A stretch of DNA of 14,425 nucleotides from Comamonadaceae bacterium. Lineage in GTDB: Bacteria; Pseudomonadota; Gammaproteobacteria; Burkholderiales; Burkholderiaceae_C. This document shows positions 7,832 to 13,419 of the stretch, piece after piece (positions within the stretch are counted from its first letter, which is position 1; every line of letters starts with the position of its first letter). The notes under the pieces are model-generated. The model had not been told where the DNA came from. It made no database searches and saw only the letters and a program-made list of their open reading frames with translations. Location: contig CANGCZ010000018.1 in the NCBI GenBank assembly GCA_947452325.1, forward strand, positions 1 through 14,425, in the 5' to 3' direction. A program made the position numbers and the translations under genes.

Positions 7832-9058
7832 TTAGCCACCGGCGTTGATCTTGCGGCCATTCAGGCTTTGCACCGGTCGCGCATTCAGCTTGAACGGAAA
7901 TTTACCGACCTGGTCCTTGGAGATGTCCATGGGTTTTTTCAGGATGTAGAACTGCACGCCTTCGGTACACGGCGGTGTGGTCAGTGAACCTTCGTAGTTG
8001 TAAAAGCCCAGCTCTTTGGGCAACATGTTTGCCGGGTTGAAACTGACTTTCTCGGGCAGATACTCTTCGCCTTCTTTGGGGGGCAGATTGGCCCACAAAG
8101 TTTTGATGGCGGAGTTGTCTTTGCCTTCGTTCAGCAGTACGCCGATGACAGCGAGCTTGCCGTCTTTGCTTTTGTGAACAAAGTGCGCCACCATGGCGGA
8201 GTTTTTACCCTCCACTTGTTCTTCTGAGGGGCGGTGGAAATGGAACTGCAGCAAGTCGTAACTTTCCTTGTTGATGGTCAGCGTGCTGCCGGGCTCGACA
8301 TTGACTTGTATCGTGTGGCCGTTGTTGAACATCTTCAGCGGGCCTTCCTTGTAGTCCACGTTCAGCACATCCTTGGACTTTTCAAAAGGTCCGATGATGT
8401 TGAGCGGCGATTGCTTTTTGCCGGTGCCGCAGACGGGGAAGTTGTCGCCCCAGTGCTCAGGGCCATTGTCGCCTTCATAGCCCCAATGGACCGCTGCGGC
8501 TTTCTCGTCTTTTTTGCCGTGTGCGTCTTTGGCAGGCTCTTCTTTGTCAGCAGATTTTTTGCAATCTTGTAGCACTTTGATTTTTTGACCCGCAGCGGCC
8601 AGCGCGTTTTGCGCGGCACACACGGTTTGCAAGCGGTTGCTCCATTCAGCCATCTCCAAGGCTTTCTGGAAGGCGGCCACTGTGCCTTCGTCTTGCGCGC
8701 CCTTGGTCAGCAAACGGATAGACGCCATACCGACTTGTCGCTCGGCGCTCAAAGCTTTTTGCACTTTGTACAGACTTTCTATGTCTTGCAACACAATGCC
8801 GTTGGAGAACGCGGCTTTGAGTGCGTCGAGTTCCTGGGCGCTGGAGCCACCGGCGTCTGCCGCGTGTTCATCCGCAGCGGGTTCGGCTTCGTGGGCTTTT
8901 TCCAAAGCCTCTTTGGCTTCGCCCAGTTGTTCAGTGAGTTCACCAACTTCGGCCACCAGGTGTTTTTTCGCCGAGTAGTTCAAATAAGCCAAGGTGGACG
9001 CGGCCACCAGGCAAATCCCCAGGAGGATTTCCAATATCAAACGTAGGTATTTTTTCAT
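7832..9058 (-). CDS. Membrane-anchored alpha-carbonic anhydrase with coiled-coil extension
   Basis: Alpha-carbonic anhydrases interconvert CO2 and bicarbonate, usually in the periplasm. I chose the ATG at 9058 (408 residues, MKKYLRLIL) because a signal anchor starts there; the upstream ATG at 9112 adds a polar leader. Residues 5-26 are a membrane segment. Residues 33-60 are a likely coiled coil, and 60-185 are Ala/Glu/Lys-rich helix with two cysteines (147, 166). The catalytic domain is 190-408: zinc ligands His273, His275 and His292, shuttle His248 (NNGHTI), Thr360 (SLTTPPC), and the probable disulfide Cys210-Cys364. The residue two before His292, normally Glu (Glu117 in human CA II), is Val290. 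A typical bacterial enzyme is about 220-250 residues, so the N-terminal half is an addition. A promoter-like sequence with a palindrome lies upstream. Confidence 0.9.
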   Translation of the reverse strand: MKKYLRLILEILLGICLVAASTLAYLNYSAKKHLVAEVGELTEQLGEAKEALEKAHEAEPAADEHAADAGGSSAQELDALKAAFSNGIVLQDIESLYKVQKALSAERQVGMASIRLLTKGAQDEGTVAAFQKALEMAEWSNRLQTVCAAQNALAAAGQKIKVLQDCKKSADKEEPAKDAHGKKDEKAAAVHWGYEGDNGPEHWGDNFPVCGTGKKQSPLNIIGPFEKSKDVLNVDYKEGPLKMFNNGHTIQVNVEPGSTLTINKESYDLLQFHFHRPSEEQVEGKNSAMVAHFVHKSKDGKLAVIGVLLNEGKDNSAIKTLWANLPPKEGEEYLPEKVSFNPANMLPKELGFYNYEGSLTTPPCTEGVQFYILKKPMDISKDQVGKFPFKLNARPVQSLNGRKINAGG

Positions 9059-9150
9059 GACTGCTCTGAATGAAAAAGACAGGGAGAGGCGGTGCGCCAA
9101 AGGTTTGTGCACCGGGACATGCGATGGTATCGGCTTGTGCCGGTGGTCAC

Positions 9151-9184
9151 TTTAACCTATATGTGTTAAATAGATTCTTTCGAA
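9151..9184 (-). promoter_or_regulatory. Candidate promoter with palindromic operator upstream of carbonic anhydrase gene
   Basis: On the minus strand TTCGAA (9179-9184) is followed after 17 bases by TATAGG (complement of 9156-9161). The -10 is covered by an interrupted palindrome TTTAAC-N8-GTTAAA (9151-9170). The surroundings are A+T-rich. The predicted start near 9149 leaves about 90 bases to the carbonic anhydrase ATG. The palindrome looks like a dimeric-regulator site; the regulator is unknown. Confidence 0.4.
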
Positions 9185-9241
9185 TTAATTTGTATAGCAA
9201 ATACTTGGCAAGAGACGACAAATCCTTGGCCCATGCGGTCT

Positions 9242-9625
9242 TTAAGCGCGCACAAACACGGTCACCAAAGCTTGGTCACCTGCTTGTCGGCTGCAATGGC
9301 CGTGTAATTTGTCATCGAATTGCGCACCTTCGGGCAACACATCGGCAGAGAAAAAATGTTCCCCTGCTTTGAACACGCGTGCACTGCCGTCTTGCAAACC
9401 GATTTCCATTTGTCCTTGCAAAATAAACACCCATTGCGGCGTGGTGGTGACATGAAAACTGCTTTGAAAGCCCACCGGGCTGCGGCGCAGTTGTAAGCCG
9501 TGGGCGGGCAGCAATTCGCTCAAGCGCGATTGCGGTGTGCCCTGGTCCAGCGGGATGTCTTCTTCGCGAAAGCGTGCGCGCCCATCGGTGTCGGTGAATA
9601 AAACGGTGCGTGTGAATTTTTCCAT
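9242..9625 (-). CDS. Small cupin-domain protein
   Basis: This 127-residue single-domain protein has a cupin-like beta barrel. The pattern PQWVFILQGQMEIGL followed by FKAGEHFFSADVLPEGAQF fits cupin motifs 1 and 2 in spacing. The usual HxH of motif 1 is reduced to one His (FHVTTTPQW), and motif 2 keeps GEHF and a later HGH. Some family members keep only partial metal ligands, so metal binding is possible but not shown. No signal peptide is seen. The gene stands alone: carbonic anhydrase is on the same strand about 180 bases downstream, and miaB is divergent with 97 bases between. A substrate cannot be inferred. Confidence 0.75.
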   Translation of the reverse strand: MEKFTRTVLFTDTDGRARFREEDIPLDQGTPQSRLSELLPAHGLQLRRSPVGFQSSFHVTTTPQWVFILQGQMEIGLQDGSARVFKAGEHFFSADVLPEGAQFDDKLHGHCSRQAGDQALVTVFVRA

Positions 9626-9722
9626 GGGGGCATCATAAAGAAGCCGACCGATACAATCGGCATCCTTTCAACAGCCTCTGGATCTACACCATGACCCGCT
9701 GCATTTCTACCAAGGCTTTGCC

Positions 9723-11060
9723 ATGAGCCGCAAAGTCTTCATCAAAACCTTCGGCTGCCAAATGAACGAGTACGACTCGGACAAGATGGCAGATGTATTG
9801 GGCGCCGCCCAAGGCTACGAACAAACCACCGACATAGACCAAGCCGATCTGGTGGTGTTCAACACTTGCTCGGTGCGTGAAAAAGCCCAGGAGAAAGTGT
9901 TTTCCGATCTGGGACGTGTGCGACACCTGAAGAAAAAAGGCGTGCAAATCGCGGTCGGCGGTTGCGTGGCCAGCCAGGAAGGCCAAGCCATCATCGCGCG
10001 CGCACCGTTTGTCGATGTGGTGTTCGGGCCGCAAACTTTGCACCGCTTGCCCGAGTTGCTGAACCAGCGCAAAGCCTTGAACAAACCGCAGGTCGACATC
10101 AGCTTTCCCGAAATAGAAAAGTTTGACCATTTGCCGCCTGCGCGCGTCGAAGGCGCATCCGCGTTCGTGTCCATCATGGAAGGTTGCTCTAAATATTGCA
10201 GCTATTGCGTGGTGCCTTACACACGCGGCGAAGAAATCAACCGGCCTTTGGACGATGTGTTGACCGAAGTTGCCGGTTTGTGCGCCCAGGGCGTGAAAGA
10301 AATCACGCTGCTCGGCCAGAACGTGAATGCCTACAGAGGCAGCATGGGCGGCACATCGGAAATTGCAGACTTTGCGCTGTTGATTGAATACATCGCCGAG
10401 ATTCCCGGTGTCGAGCGCATCCGCTACACCACCAGCCATCCAAACGAGTTCACGCAGCGTCTGGTGGATGTGTATGCCAAGGTGCCGCAACTGGTGAGCC
10501 ATTTGCATTTGCCGGTGCAACACGGCAGCGACCGTATTTTGATGGCCATGAAACGCGGCTACACCGCCATGGAATACAAAAGCACCATCAGAAAACTCAG
10601 AGCAGTGCGCCCTGATATCTCCATGAGCTCGGACTTCATCGTCGGTTTTCCCGGCGAAACACAGGAGGACTTTGACAAGCTCATGAAGTTGATCACCGAC
10701 ATCGGCTTTGATGCCTCTTTCAGTTTCATCTTCAGCCCGCGACCGGGCACACCGGCGGCCAATCTGGCGGACGACACGCCGCATGAAGTCAAGCTCAAGC
10801 GCTTACAGCATTTGCAAGCCACGGTTGAAGACAACGTCAGACGCATCAGCGAAAGCCGCATGGGAACGGTGCAACGTATTTTGGTGGAGGGGCCGTCGCG
10901 CAAAAGTGCGGCCGAATTGATGGGGCGCACCGAGTGCAACCGCATCGTCAATTTTGATGGCGGTCCGCAGTCAGCCCGCTTGGTCGGTCAGATGATGGAT
11001 GTGCGCATCACACAGGCCCTGCCGCATTCATTGCGTGGTGAGTTGGTGATTGCGAAATAA
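9723..11060 (+). CDS. miaB: tRNA-2-methylthio-N6-dimethylallyladenosine synthase MiaB
   Basis: MiaB is a radical-SAM methylthiotransferase that adds the 2-methylthio group to i6A37 of tRNAs reading codons that start with U. It has 445 residues. The N-terminal cluster cysteines are Cys12 (FGCQMNEYDSDKM), Cys49 (NTCSVRE) and Cys81 (GGCVAS). The radical-SAM motif is Cys155-x3-Cys159-x2-Cys162 (CSKYCSYC). A C-terminal TRAM domain covers about 380-445. AAGG sits seven bases before the ATG. An 11-codon ORF (9691-9726) ends in a TGA overlapping the miaB ATG, so coupling is possible. The usual downstream phoH/ybeY genes are absent; instead an accessory region begins. Confidence 0.97.
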   Translation: MSRKVFIKTFGCQMNEYDSDKMADVLGAAQGYEQTTDIDQADLVVFNTCSVREKAQEKVFSDLGRVRHLKKKGVQIAVGGCVASQEGQAIIARAPFVDVVFGPQTLHRLPELLNQRKALNKPQVDISFPEIEKFDHLPPARVEGASAFVSIMEGCSKYCSYCVVPYTRGEEINRPLDDVLTEVAGLCAQGVKEITLLGQNVNAYRGSMGGTSEIADFALLIEYIAEIPGVERIRYTTSHPNEFTQRLVDVYAKVPQLVSHLHLPVQHGSDRILMAMKRGYTAMEYKSTIRKLRAVRPDISMSSDFIVGFPGETQEDFDKLMKLITDIGFDASFSFIFSPRPGTPAANLADDTPHEVKLKRLQHLQATVEDNVRRISESRMGTVQRILVEGPSRKSAAELMGRTECNRIVNFDGGPQSARLVGQMMDVRITQALPHSLRGELVIAK

Positions 11061-11066
11061 AAAACA

Positions 11067-11113
11067 GCCGCACACCCCGGTGCTTGTTCAATGCAAGTCC
11101 GGGGTGAGTGGCC
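11067..11113. terminator. Stable hairpin after miaB
   Basis: CACCCCGG (11073-11080) pairs with CCGGGGTG (11099-11106). The stem extends outward through GCCGC/GTGGC with one A-A mismatch, and inward through CTTG/CAAG. On the plus strand only CTTT follows, a poor U-tract. On the minus strand, after a short outer arm, TTTTTT follows. It may be a weak terminator for miaB, a 3'-end-stabilising structure, or the border of the accessory region. Confidence 0.5.
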
Positions 11114-11212
11114 TTTGCAGCAGGGCAGGGCATGGCCGCGATGAAAATGACGCCAAAGGATGCCAAGTCTGGCGAGTAAATGACCACATTGGATAATGGT
11201 GTTTTTGGATGA

Positions 11213-11226
11213 ATTTAATATTAAAT
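11213..11226. promoter_or_regulatory. Perfect AT-rich palindrome upstream of the ribbon-helix-helix gene
   Basis: ATTTAATATTAAAT is a 14-bp perfect palindrome located 20 bases before the ATG at 11247. Its right half (ATATTAAAT) recurs at 11240-11248, overlapping the start codon. Ribbon-helix-helix proteins often repress their own genes by binding such sites, so autoregulation is plausible. Confidence 0.45.
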
Positions 11227-11246
11227 CAGTGTTGAAAGGATATTAA

Positions 11247-11519
11247 ATGTCAATCGTTAAACGTCCAGGAAAGAAATCAGTCGAGGACTTCATCAAGGGC
11301 GCGCCGGACTCGGTTACCGCTGCGGCCGCACCAGCTGCAGCCGTGGCCGATGAAACCATCAAGCGCGTGATGTTGGGCAAGCAGGCACAAATCAGCTTGG
11401 CCATGCCGCTGGACTTGTTGGCCAGGATTGATGAGCAGGCGGCGAGGTTGTCGATATCAAGGGCGGCTTACATCAAGCAGGCGGTGACTAGAGCGGTGGA
11501 AGGCGAGGGCACTTTTTAA
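11247..11519 (+). CDS. Ribbon-helix-helix protein with FIKGAPD motif
   Basis: This 90-residue protein starts at an ATG with AAAGGA seven bases upstream. Residues 13-20 contain the motif DFIKGAPD, followed by an Ala-rich linker (22-35). A C-terminal ribbon-helix-helix (about 45-85) has the pattern AQISLAMPLDLLARIDEQAARLSISRAAYIK-QAV, where the beta strand ISLAM would touch DNA. Proteins of this build usually lie next to a ParA-type ATPase gene on plasmids and in chromosomal accessory regions. No ParA is present within this window, so this is an orphan or its partner is elsewhere. The AT-rich palindromes over its promoter/start suggest autoregulation. It could also be a plain CopG-type repressor. 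Confidence 0.75.
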   Translation: MSIVKRPGKKSVEDFIKGAPDSVTAAAAPAAAVADETIKRVMLGKQAQISLAMPLDLLARIDEQAARLSISRAAYIKQAVTRAVEGEGTF

Positions 11520-11550
11520 TTCTCATAACGTCCCGAAGATTAAAAACAGG

Positions 11551-11580
11551 ATAAATCGTGTAAATTCGTGATAATCCGTG
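11551..11580. repeat. Three 10-bp direct repeats ahead of the small-RNA promoter
   Basis: ATAAATCGTG, TAAATTCGTG and ATAATCCGTG follow one another without gaps, so the CGTG core recurs every 10 bp, about one helical turn. The array occupies the -35 region immediately upstream of the TACAAT hexamer. This is the geometry of cooperative regulator binding on one face of DNA. Similar low-complexity CGTG-containing runs occur in other genomes, so chance or mobile origin is possible. Confidence 0.6.
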
Positions 11581-11587
11581 ATACAAT
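11579..11587 (+). promoter_or_regulatory. Extended -10 promoter of the candidate small RNA
   Basis: TGATACAAT has the form TGn-TAnAAT, an extended -10 with one mismatch to consensus. No good -35 hexamer lies 16-18 bases upstream; that stretch is filled by the three CGTG repeats. Transcription would start near 11594. Confidence 0.55.
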
Positions 11588-11593
11588 ATTGCT

Positions 11594-11718
11594 GGAAAGA
11601 CTTCTCTGAGCAAGTGCAAAAGAGAGCGCCGCCGGGTAACCGGTCCCACCTGGAGTGGGAGTCCCGTCAGGGTAGAGAGACTTGCATGCAGCGGCCACCT
11701 AGTGTGGCCGTTTGTCTT
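11594..11718 (+). ncRNA. Candidate structured small RNA, about 125 nt
   Basis: Between an extended -10 promoter and an intrinsic terminator lies a G+C-rich, non-coding, strongly structured segment in an otherwise A+T-rich stretch. A closing stem GCAAGT (11610-11615) / ACTTGC (11680-11685) encloses a GNRA hairpin CCGG-GTAA-CCGG (11632-11643). Directly next to it is a second hairpin TCCCAC-CTGGA-GTGGGA (11644-11660). Unpaired purine-rich AGAG segments lie on both sides of the closing stem. The RNA ends with CGGCCAC/GTGGCCG and a U-rich tail. The layout is that of a stand-alone sRNA rather than a riboswitch, since no plus-strand gene follows closely. I do not recognise the family. sRNAs carried by mobile regions, such as sRNA-Xcc1, are a possibility I cannot check. 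Confidence 0.6.
11692..11718 (+). terminator. Intrinsic terminator of the candidate small RNA
   Basis: CGGCCAC (11692-11698) and GTGGCCG (11704-11710) form a perfect seven-base-pair stem with a five-base loop, followed by TTTGTCTT. It ends 14 bases before the stop codon of the convergent gene at 11732. Confidence 0.75.
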
Positions 11719-11731
11719 AGTCGCGCACTAT

Positions 11732-12310
11732 TTAACGGTACGCCCGTTTCATAATTACTTGAAACCGCATCTTGCTTGCTTTGCGCAAGCGATTGCTAGG
11801 GTTGTTCAGGATATAGGCGCTTTGTACTCGAAGAAGCATGCGTTTTTTCCGAATACTGTCTTTCTTCATTTCAAAAAAAACAGCGTAACTTTTAGGCGGC
11901 TCACCAGCTACTGTTTGGGGTAGTTCAAAAGTCACGAAATTCGGCCTAGTAGGGTCAGCAATCAAAATATGTCGGTTTGGCAAATCCACAATCAATCCCG
12001 GCAAGTACTGACATGACAGGGCGTAACGCTCTTCATCTAACACCCGTCTTTCTTTTCCATCCATGATGATGTGCGCGTCATCCACCATTTCGCCAGGTGT
12101 AAGCCCGCGAGTAAAACAGTGGTTGCTAAACAGCACAACAATATCAATATCGATGAAATTACCTGGTAAGAGTTCAAGAGGCATGCGCATGGCAAATGCC
12201 TTCAAGTGATCAAACTGCCAAACAGCTGTGCCAACAGTTACTTCGGCAAAGCGATGATGGTCAGTAATCACGTCCTGATGGCCATCAATAGATACTTTTT
12301 CTGTTGACAT
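11732..12310 (-). CDS. Conserved-looking protein of unknown function, 192 residues
   Basis: I cannot place this 192-residue protein in a family with certainty. It seems soluble: no signal peptide or membrane segment. The N-terminal half is mixed alpha/beta (VITDHHRFAEVTVGTAVWQFDHL, then IDIDIVVLFSNHCFTRGL). The C-terminal half has VFFEMKKDSIRKKRMLLRVQSAYIL, with a strongly basic end (KKRMLLRV, NRLRKASKMRF, MKRAYR) that could touch nucleic acid. It vaguely recalls proteins annotated as stationary phase growth adaptation proteins, but I cannot confirm this. No clear ribosome-binding site precedes the ATG at 12310. It lies 60 bases after the OB-like gene on the same strand, so the two are probably one transcript. 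It is more A+T-rich than the core genes. It is convergent with the small RNA. Confidence 0.75.
   Translation of the reverse strand: MSTEKVSIDGHQDVITDHHRFAEVTVGTAVWQFDHLKAFAMRMPLELLPGNFIDIDIVVLFSNHCFTRGLTPGEMVDDAHIIMDGKERRVLDEERYALSCQYLPGLIVDLPNRHILIADPTRPNFVTFELPQTVAGEPPKSYAVFFEMKKDSIRKKRMLLRVQSAYILNNPSNRLRKASKMRFQVIMKRAYR
12248..12264. repeat. 17-bp exact direct repeat, copy 1 (inside the 192-residue gene)
   Basis: AAAGCGATGATGGTCAG occurs here and again at 12667-12683. In this copy the minus strand encodes part of the TDHHRF segment of the 192-residue protein. A 17-base exact repeat within 14 kb is unlikely by chance. Confidence 0.8.
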
Positions 12311-12370
12311 GGTTTGGGGGCTATAGCTCAGCCTATTTAGCCAGCATATTAAAAAGAATCAATTCTTAAT

Positions 12371-12628
12371 TCAACTATAAAAGATGCGTTCACACGCAAC
12401 CAACGAACTTGGACCTGTTTGTCCGAACGCGTCGAATTTTTCCTTTTGGCTTATATGAATGAGTGTTTCTCCTCCAAGGCCATCTAGGTTCCCGCCAATT
12501 CTGTCACCAACAGCAATATCAATACCACTAAGCAATTCAAAAACGACGAAATCACCTTCATCGATCTGCATGAGAATGTAGCCGCGTTGTTTGTTGAGGT
12601 CTATTACGGTTCCTGTGCTGATAGTCAA
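12371..12628 (-). CDS. Small OB-fold / cold-shock-like protein with TTG start
   Basis: This 85-residue protein begins at TTG (12628). The start is supported by a GAGAGG ribosome-binding sequence seven bases upstream and by the absence of an in-frame ATG. The pattern GTVIDLNKQRGYILMQIDEGDFVVFELLSGIDIAVGDRI follows the order of a cold-shock domain (GTVKWFN-x-GFGFI-x-DVFVH-x-GDxV). However, the aromatic RNA-binding patches (KGFGFI, VFVHF) are replaced by RGYILM and DFVVFEL. It may be a degenerate cold-shock domain that binds nucleic acid differently or not at all, or another OB-fold. The tail (70-85) is unique. It lies upstream of, and on the same strand as, the 192-residue gene, and the two probably act together. 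Confidence 0.65.
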   Translation of the reverse strand: MTISTGTVIDLNKQRGYILMQIDEGDFVVFELLSGIDIAVGDRIGGNLDGLGGETLIHISQKEKFDAFGQTGPSSLVACERIFYS

Positions 12629-12666
12629 TTCTTTACCTCTCGTTGTTCGTTTCGCATTTAAATCAA

Positions 12667-12683
12667 AAAGCGATGATGGTCAG
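12667..12683. repeat. 17-bp exact direct repeat, copy 2 (upstream of the OB-like gene)
   Basis: This is the second copy of AAAGCGATGATGGTCAG, 419 bp from the first. It lies about 40 bases upstream of the TTG start of the OB-like gene. On the minus strand CTGACC (within it) and TTAAAT, 16 bases later, could serve as a weak promoter. Read as protein, the minus strand again gives DHHRF before a stop, so it may be a remnant of a second copy of the neighbouring gene. Confidence 0.75.
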
Positions 12684-12927
12684 AAACAGTGGCGGTGGTA
12701 TAGAGTTGAACCAACTCTAGTTTCCAGTTGAAGTGAAATCGTCCTACCGTCATGTAGTTAAAAAATCGGCAGGTGCGACTGACTGTAACCTGCTGGCTAA
12801 GCCAGAAATAACCCGTGGTAATCCGTTCGCAACCCAAGATGGCAAAGATTCAAGGCTAGGTAATAGTAAATCTTTGAGTGTTTTGTTAGCCTGTCTGCCA
12901 TAGCTGTACCGGTACCTATTAGCTCTG

Positions 12928-13008
12928 ATGATAGCGAAGCTGCTCGATGTTGCGCCGAATACGCTTTATATGTGGTTGAAGGTGCGGCGGTCTGCTGTCA
13001 CTGCTTAG
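12928..13008 (+). pseudogene. Helix-turn-helix-like fragment
   Basis: A 26-codon open stretch reads MIAKLLDVAPNTLYMWLKVRR, then ends. The pattern IAKLLDVxPNTLYxWLK matches the helix-turn-helix of excisionase- or transposase-like proteins closely. It is too short for a working protein. The same frame is open upstream except for one TAG at 12901, which fits a decayed gene. No ribosome-binding site is seen. Confidence 0.3.
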
Positions 13009-13075
13009 AACTTGGTCCGGGCGGCAATGTAAAGTATGTGGACACGAAAAGGGCCGGTGAACTTCTAGATCGTTC

Positions 13076-13092
13076 GGGGCTCCAATTGCCCC
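13076..13092. repeat. Hairpin with TCCAATT loop, copy 1
   Basis: GGGGC-TCCAATT-GCCCC is a five-base-pair stem with a seven-base loop. The same loop on a GGGG/CCCC stem recurs at 13420-13434, so the two bracket the small gene at 13134-13364. The preceding 30 bases also resemble each other (TATGTGGACACGAAAAGG and TATGTAGACAAAAAG). Ends of insertion elements of the IS21 type carry repeats like this, but no transposase is present. Confidence 0.5.
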
Positions 13093-13133
13093 GCGTGCCT
13101 AGCTTGAACACCGACCGCAAGGAAATTTTAACT

Positions 13134-13364
13134 ATGAAAAAACCCTCTTTGGAAACCCATTACCCAATCCAGCAGGAAGGATTGTTGCTAGCCGGGCTAG
13201 GTCAAAGGCCAAAACTGGGAACGTTCAGCGAACCGGCGCCGTATCTGGTGACACCAAGCATGCTATCGAAGTCCGAAATCGAATCCTTGGGGCAGGAAGC
13301 AAAAGCCGACGATCTTCGGATGGTGGAAATTCTGGCCAAACAGGCCAAAACCCAAGTGGTCTAA
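13134..13364 (+). CDS. Hypothetical small protein, 76 residues
   Basis: An ATG with AAGGA ten bases upstream opens a 76-residue ORF (MKKPSLETHYPIQQE...). The frame is open upstream as far as 12870, and a GTG at 12972 would give 130 residues. The ATG is preferred because of its ribosome-binding site and because the upstream part is Cys-rich and unlike a protein N-terminus. The protein is polar, with no signal peptide, membrane segment or motif I recognise. The last 30 residues (LSKSEIESLGQEAKADDLRMVEILAKQAK) should be helical. It sits between two copies of a hairpin with a TCCAATT loop, suggesting carriage by a small mobile or decayed element. Function unknown; it may not be expressed. Confidence 0.45.
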   Translation: MKKPSLETHYPIQQEGLLLAGLGQRPKLGTFSEPAPYLVTPSMLSKSEIESLGQEAKADDLRMVEILAKQAKTQVV

Positions 13365-13419
13365 ACCGACAAAAATATGTAGACAAAAAGAAATGGCCCC
13401 AGCGATCAGTGACAGTGAA

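Larger units (their letters stand above)
12629..13133. other. About 500 bases without a convincing gene
   Basis: This stretch holds scattered small structures: hairpin TAGAGTTG/CAACTCTA (12701-12719), adjacent hairpins around GCAGGT/ACCTGC and CTGGC/GCCAG (about 12770-12806), and the palindrome GTACCGGTAC (12906-12915). There are two short plus-strand open stretches in the same frame. One runs from GTG 12733 to 12903 (56 codons) and one from 12928 to 13008; a single TAG separates them. A third plus-strand frame is open from 12870 into the small gene at 13134. Nothing is recognisable as a whole gene. It looks like decayed accessory DNA. Confidence 0.5.

Noticed and set aside
9684..10784. Long minus-strand open frame (366 codons) opposite miaB
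   Set aside because: It is a shadow of miaB, with composition (His-, Ala-, Gln-rich) typical of antisense frames and no known motif.
11594..11718. Small RNA as a known riboswitch, tRNA, 4.5S RNA, 6S RNA or self-cleaving ribozyme
   Set aside because: I compared it from memory with the consensus cores of SAM/SAH, c-di-GMP, cobalamin, fluoride, guanidine and ZTP riboswitches, and with hammerhead, twister and pistol ribozymes, tRNA and SRP RNA. No core matched.
12881..12890. GTTAGCC as an integron attC core
   Set aside because: It does not fit the GTTRRRY core, has no paired partner core at attC distance, and no integrase is present.
12733..12903. 56-codon plus-strand ORF from GTG 12733
   Set aside because: No ribosome-binding site, no motif and a region full of stops. 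It is mentioned only as a possible part of a decayed gene.
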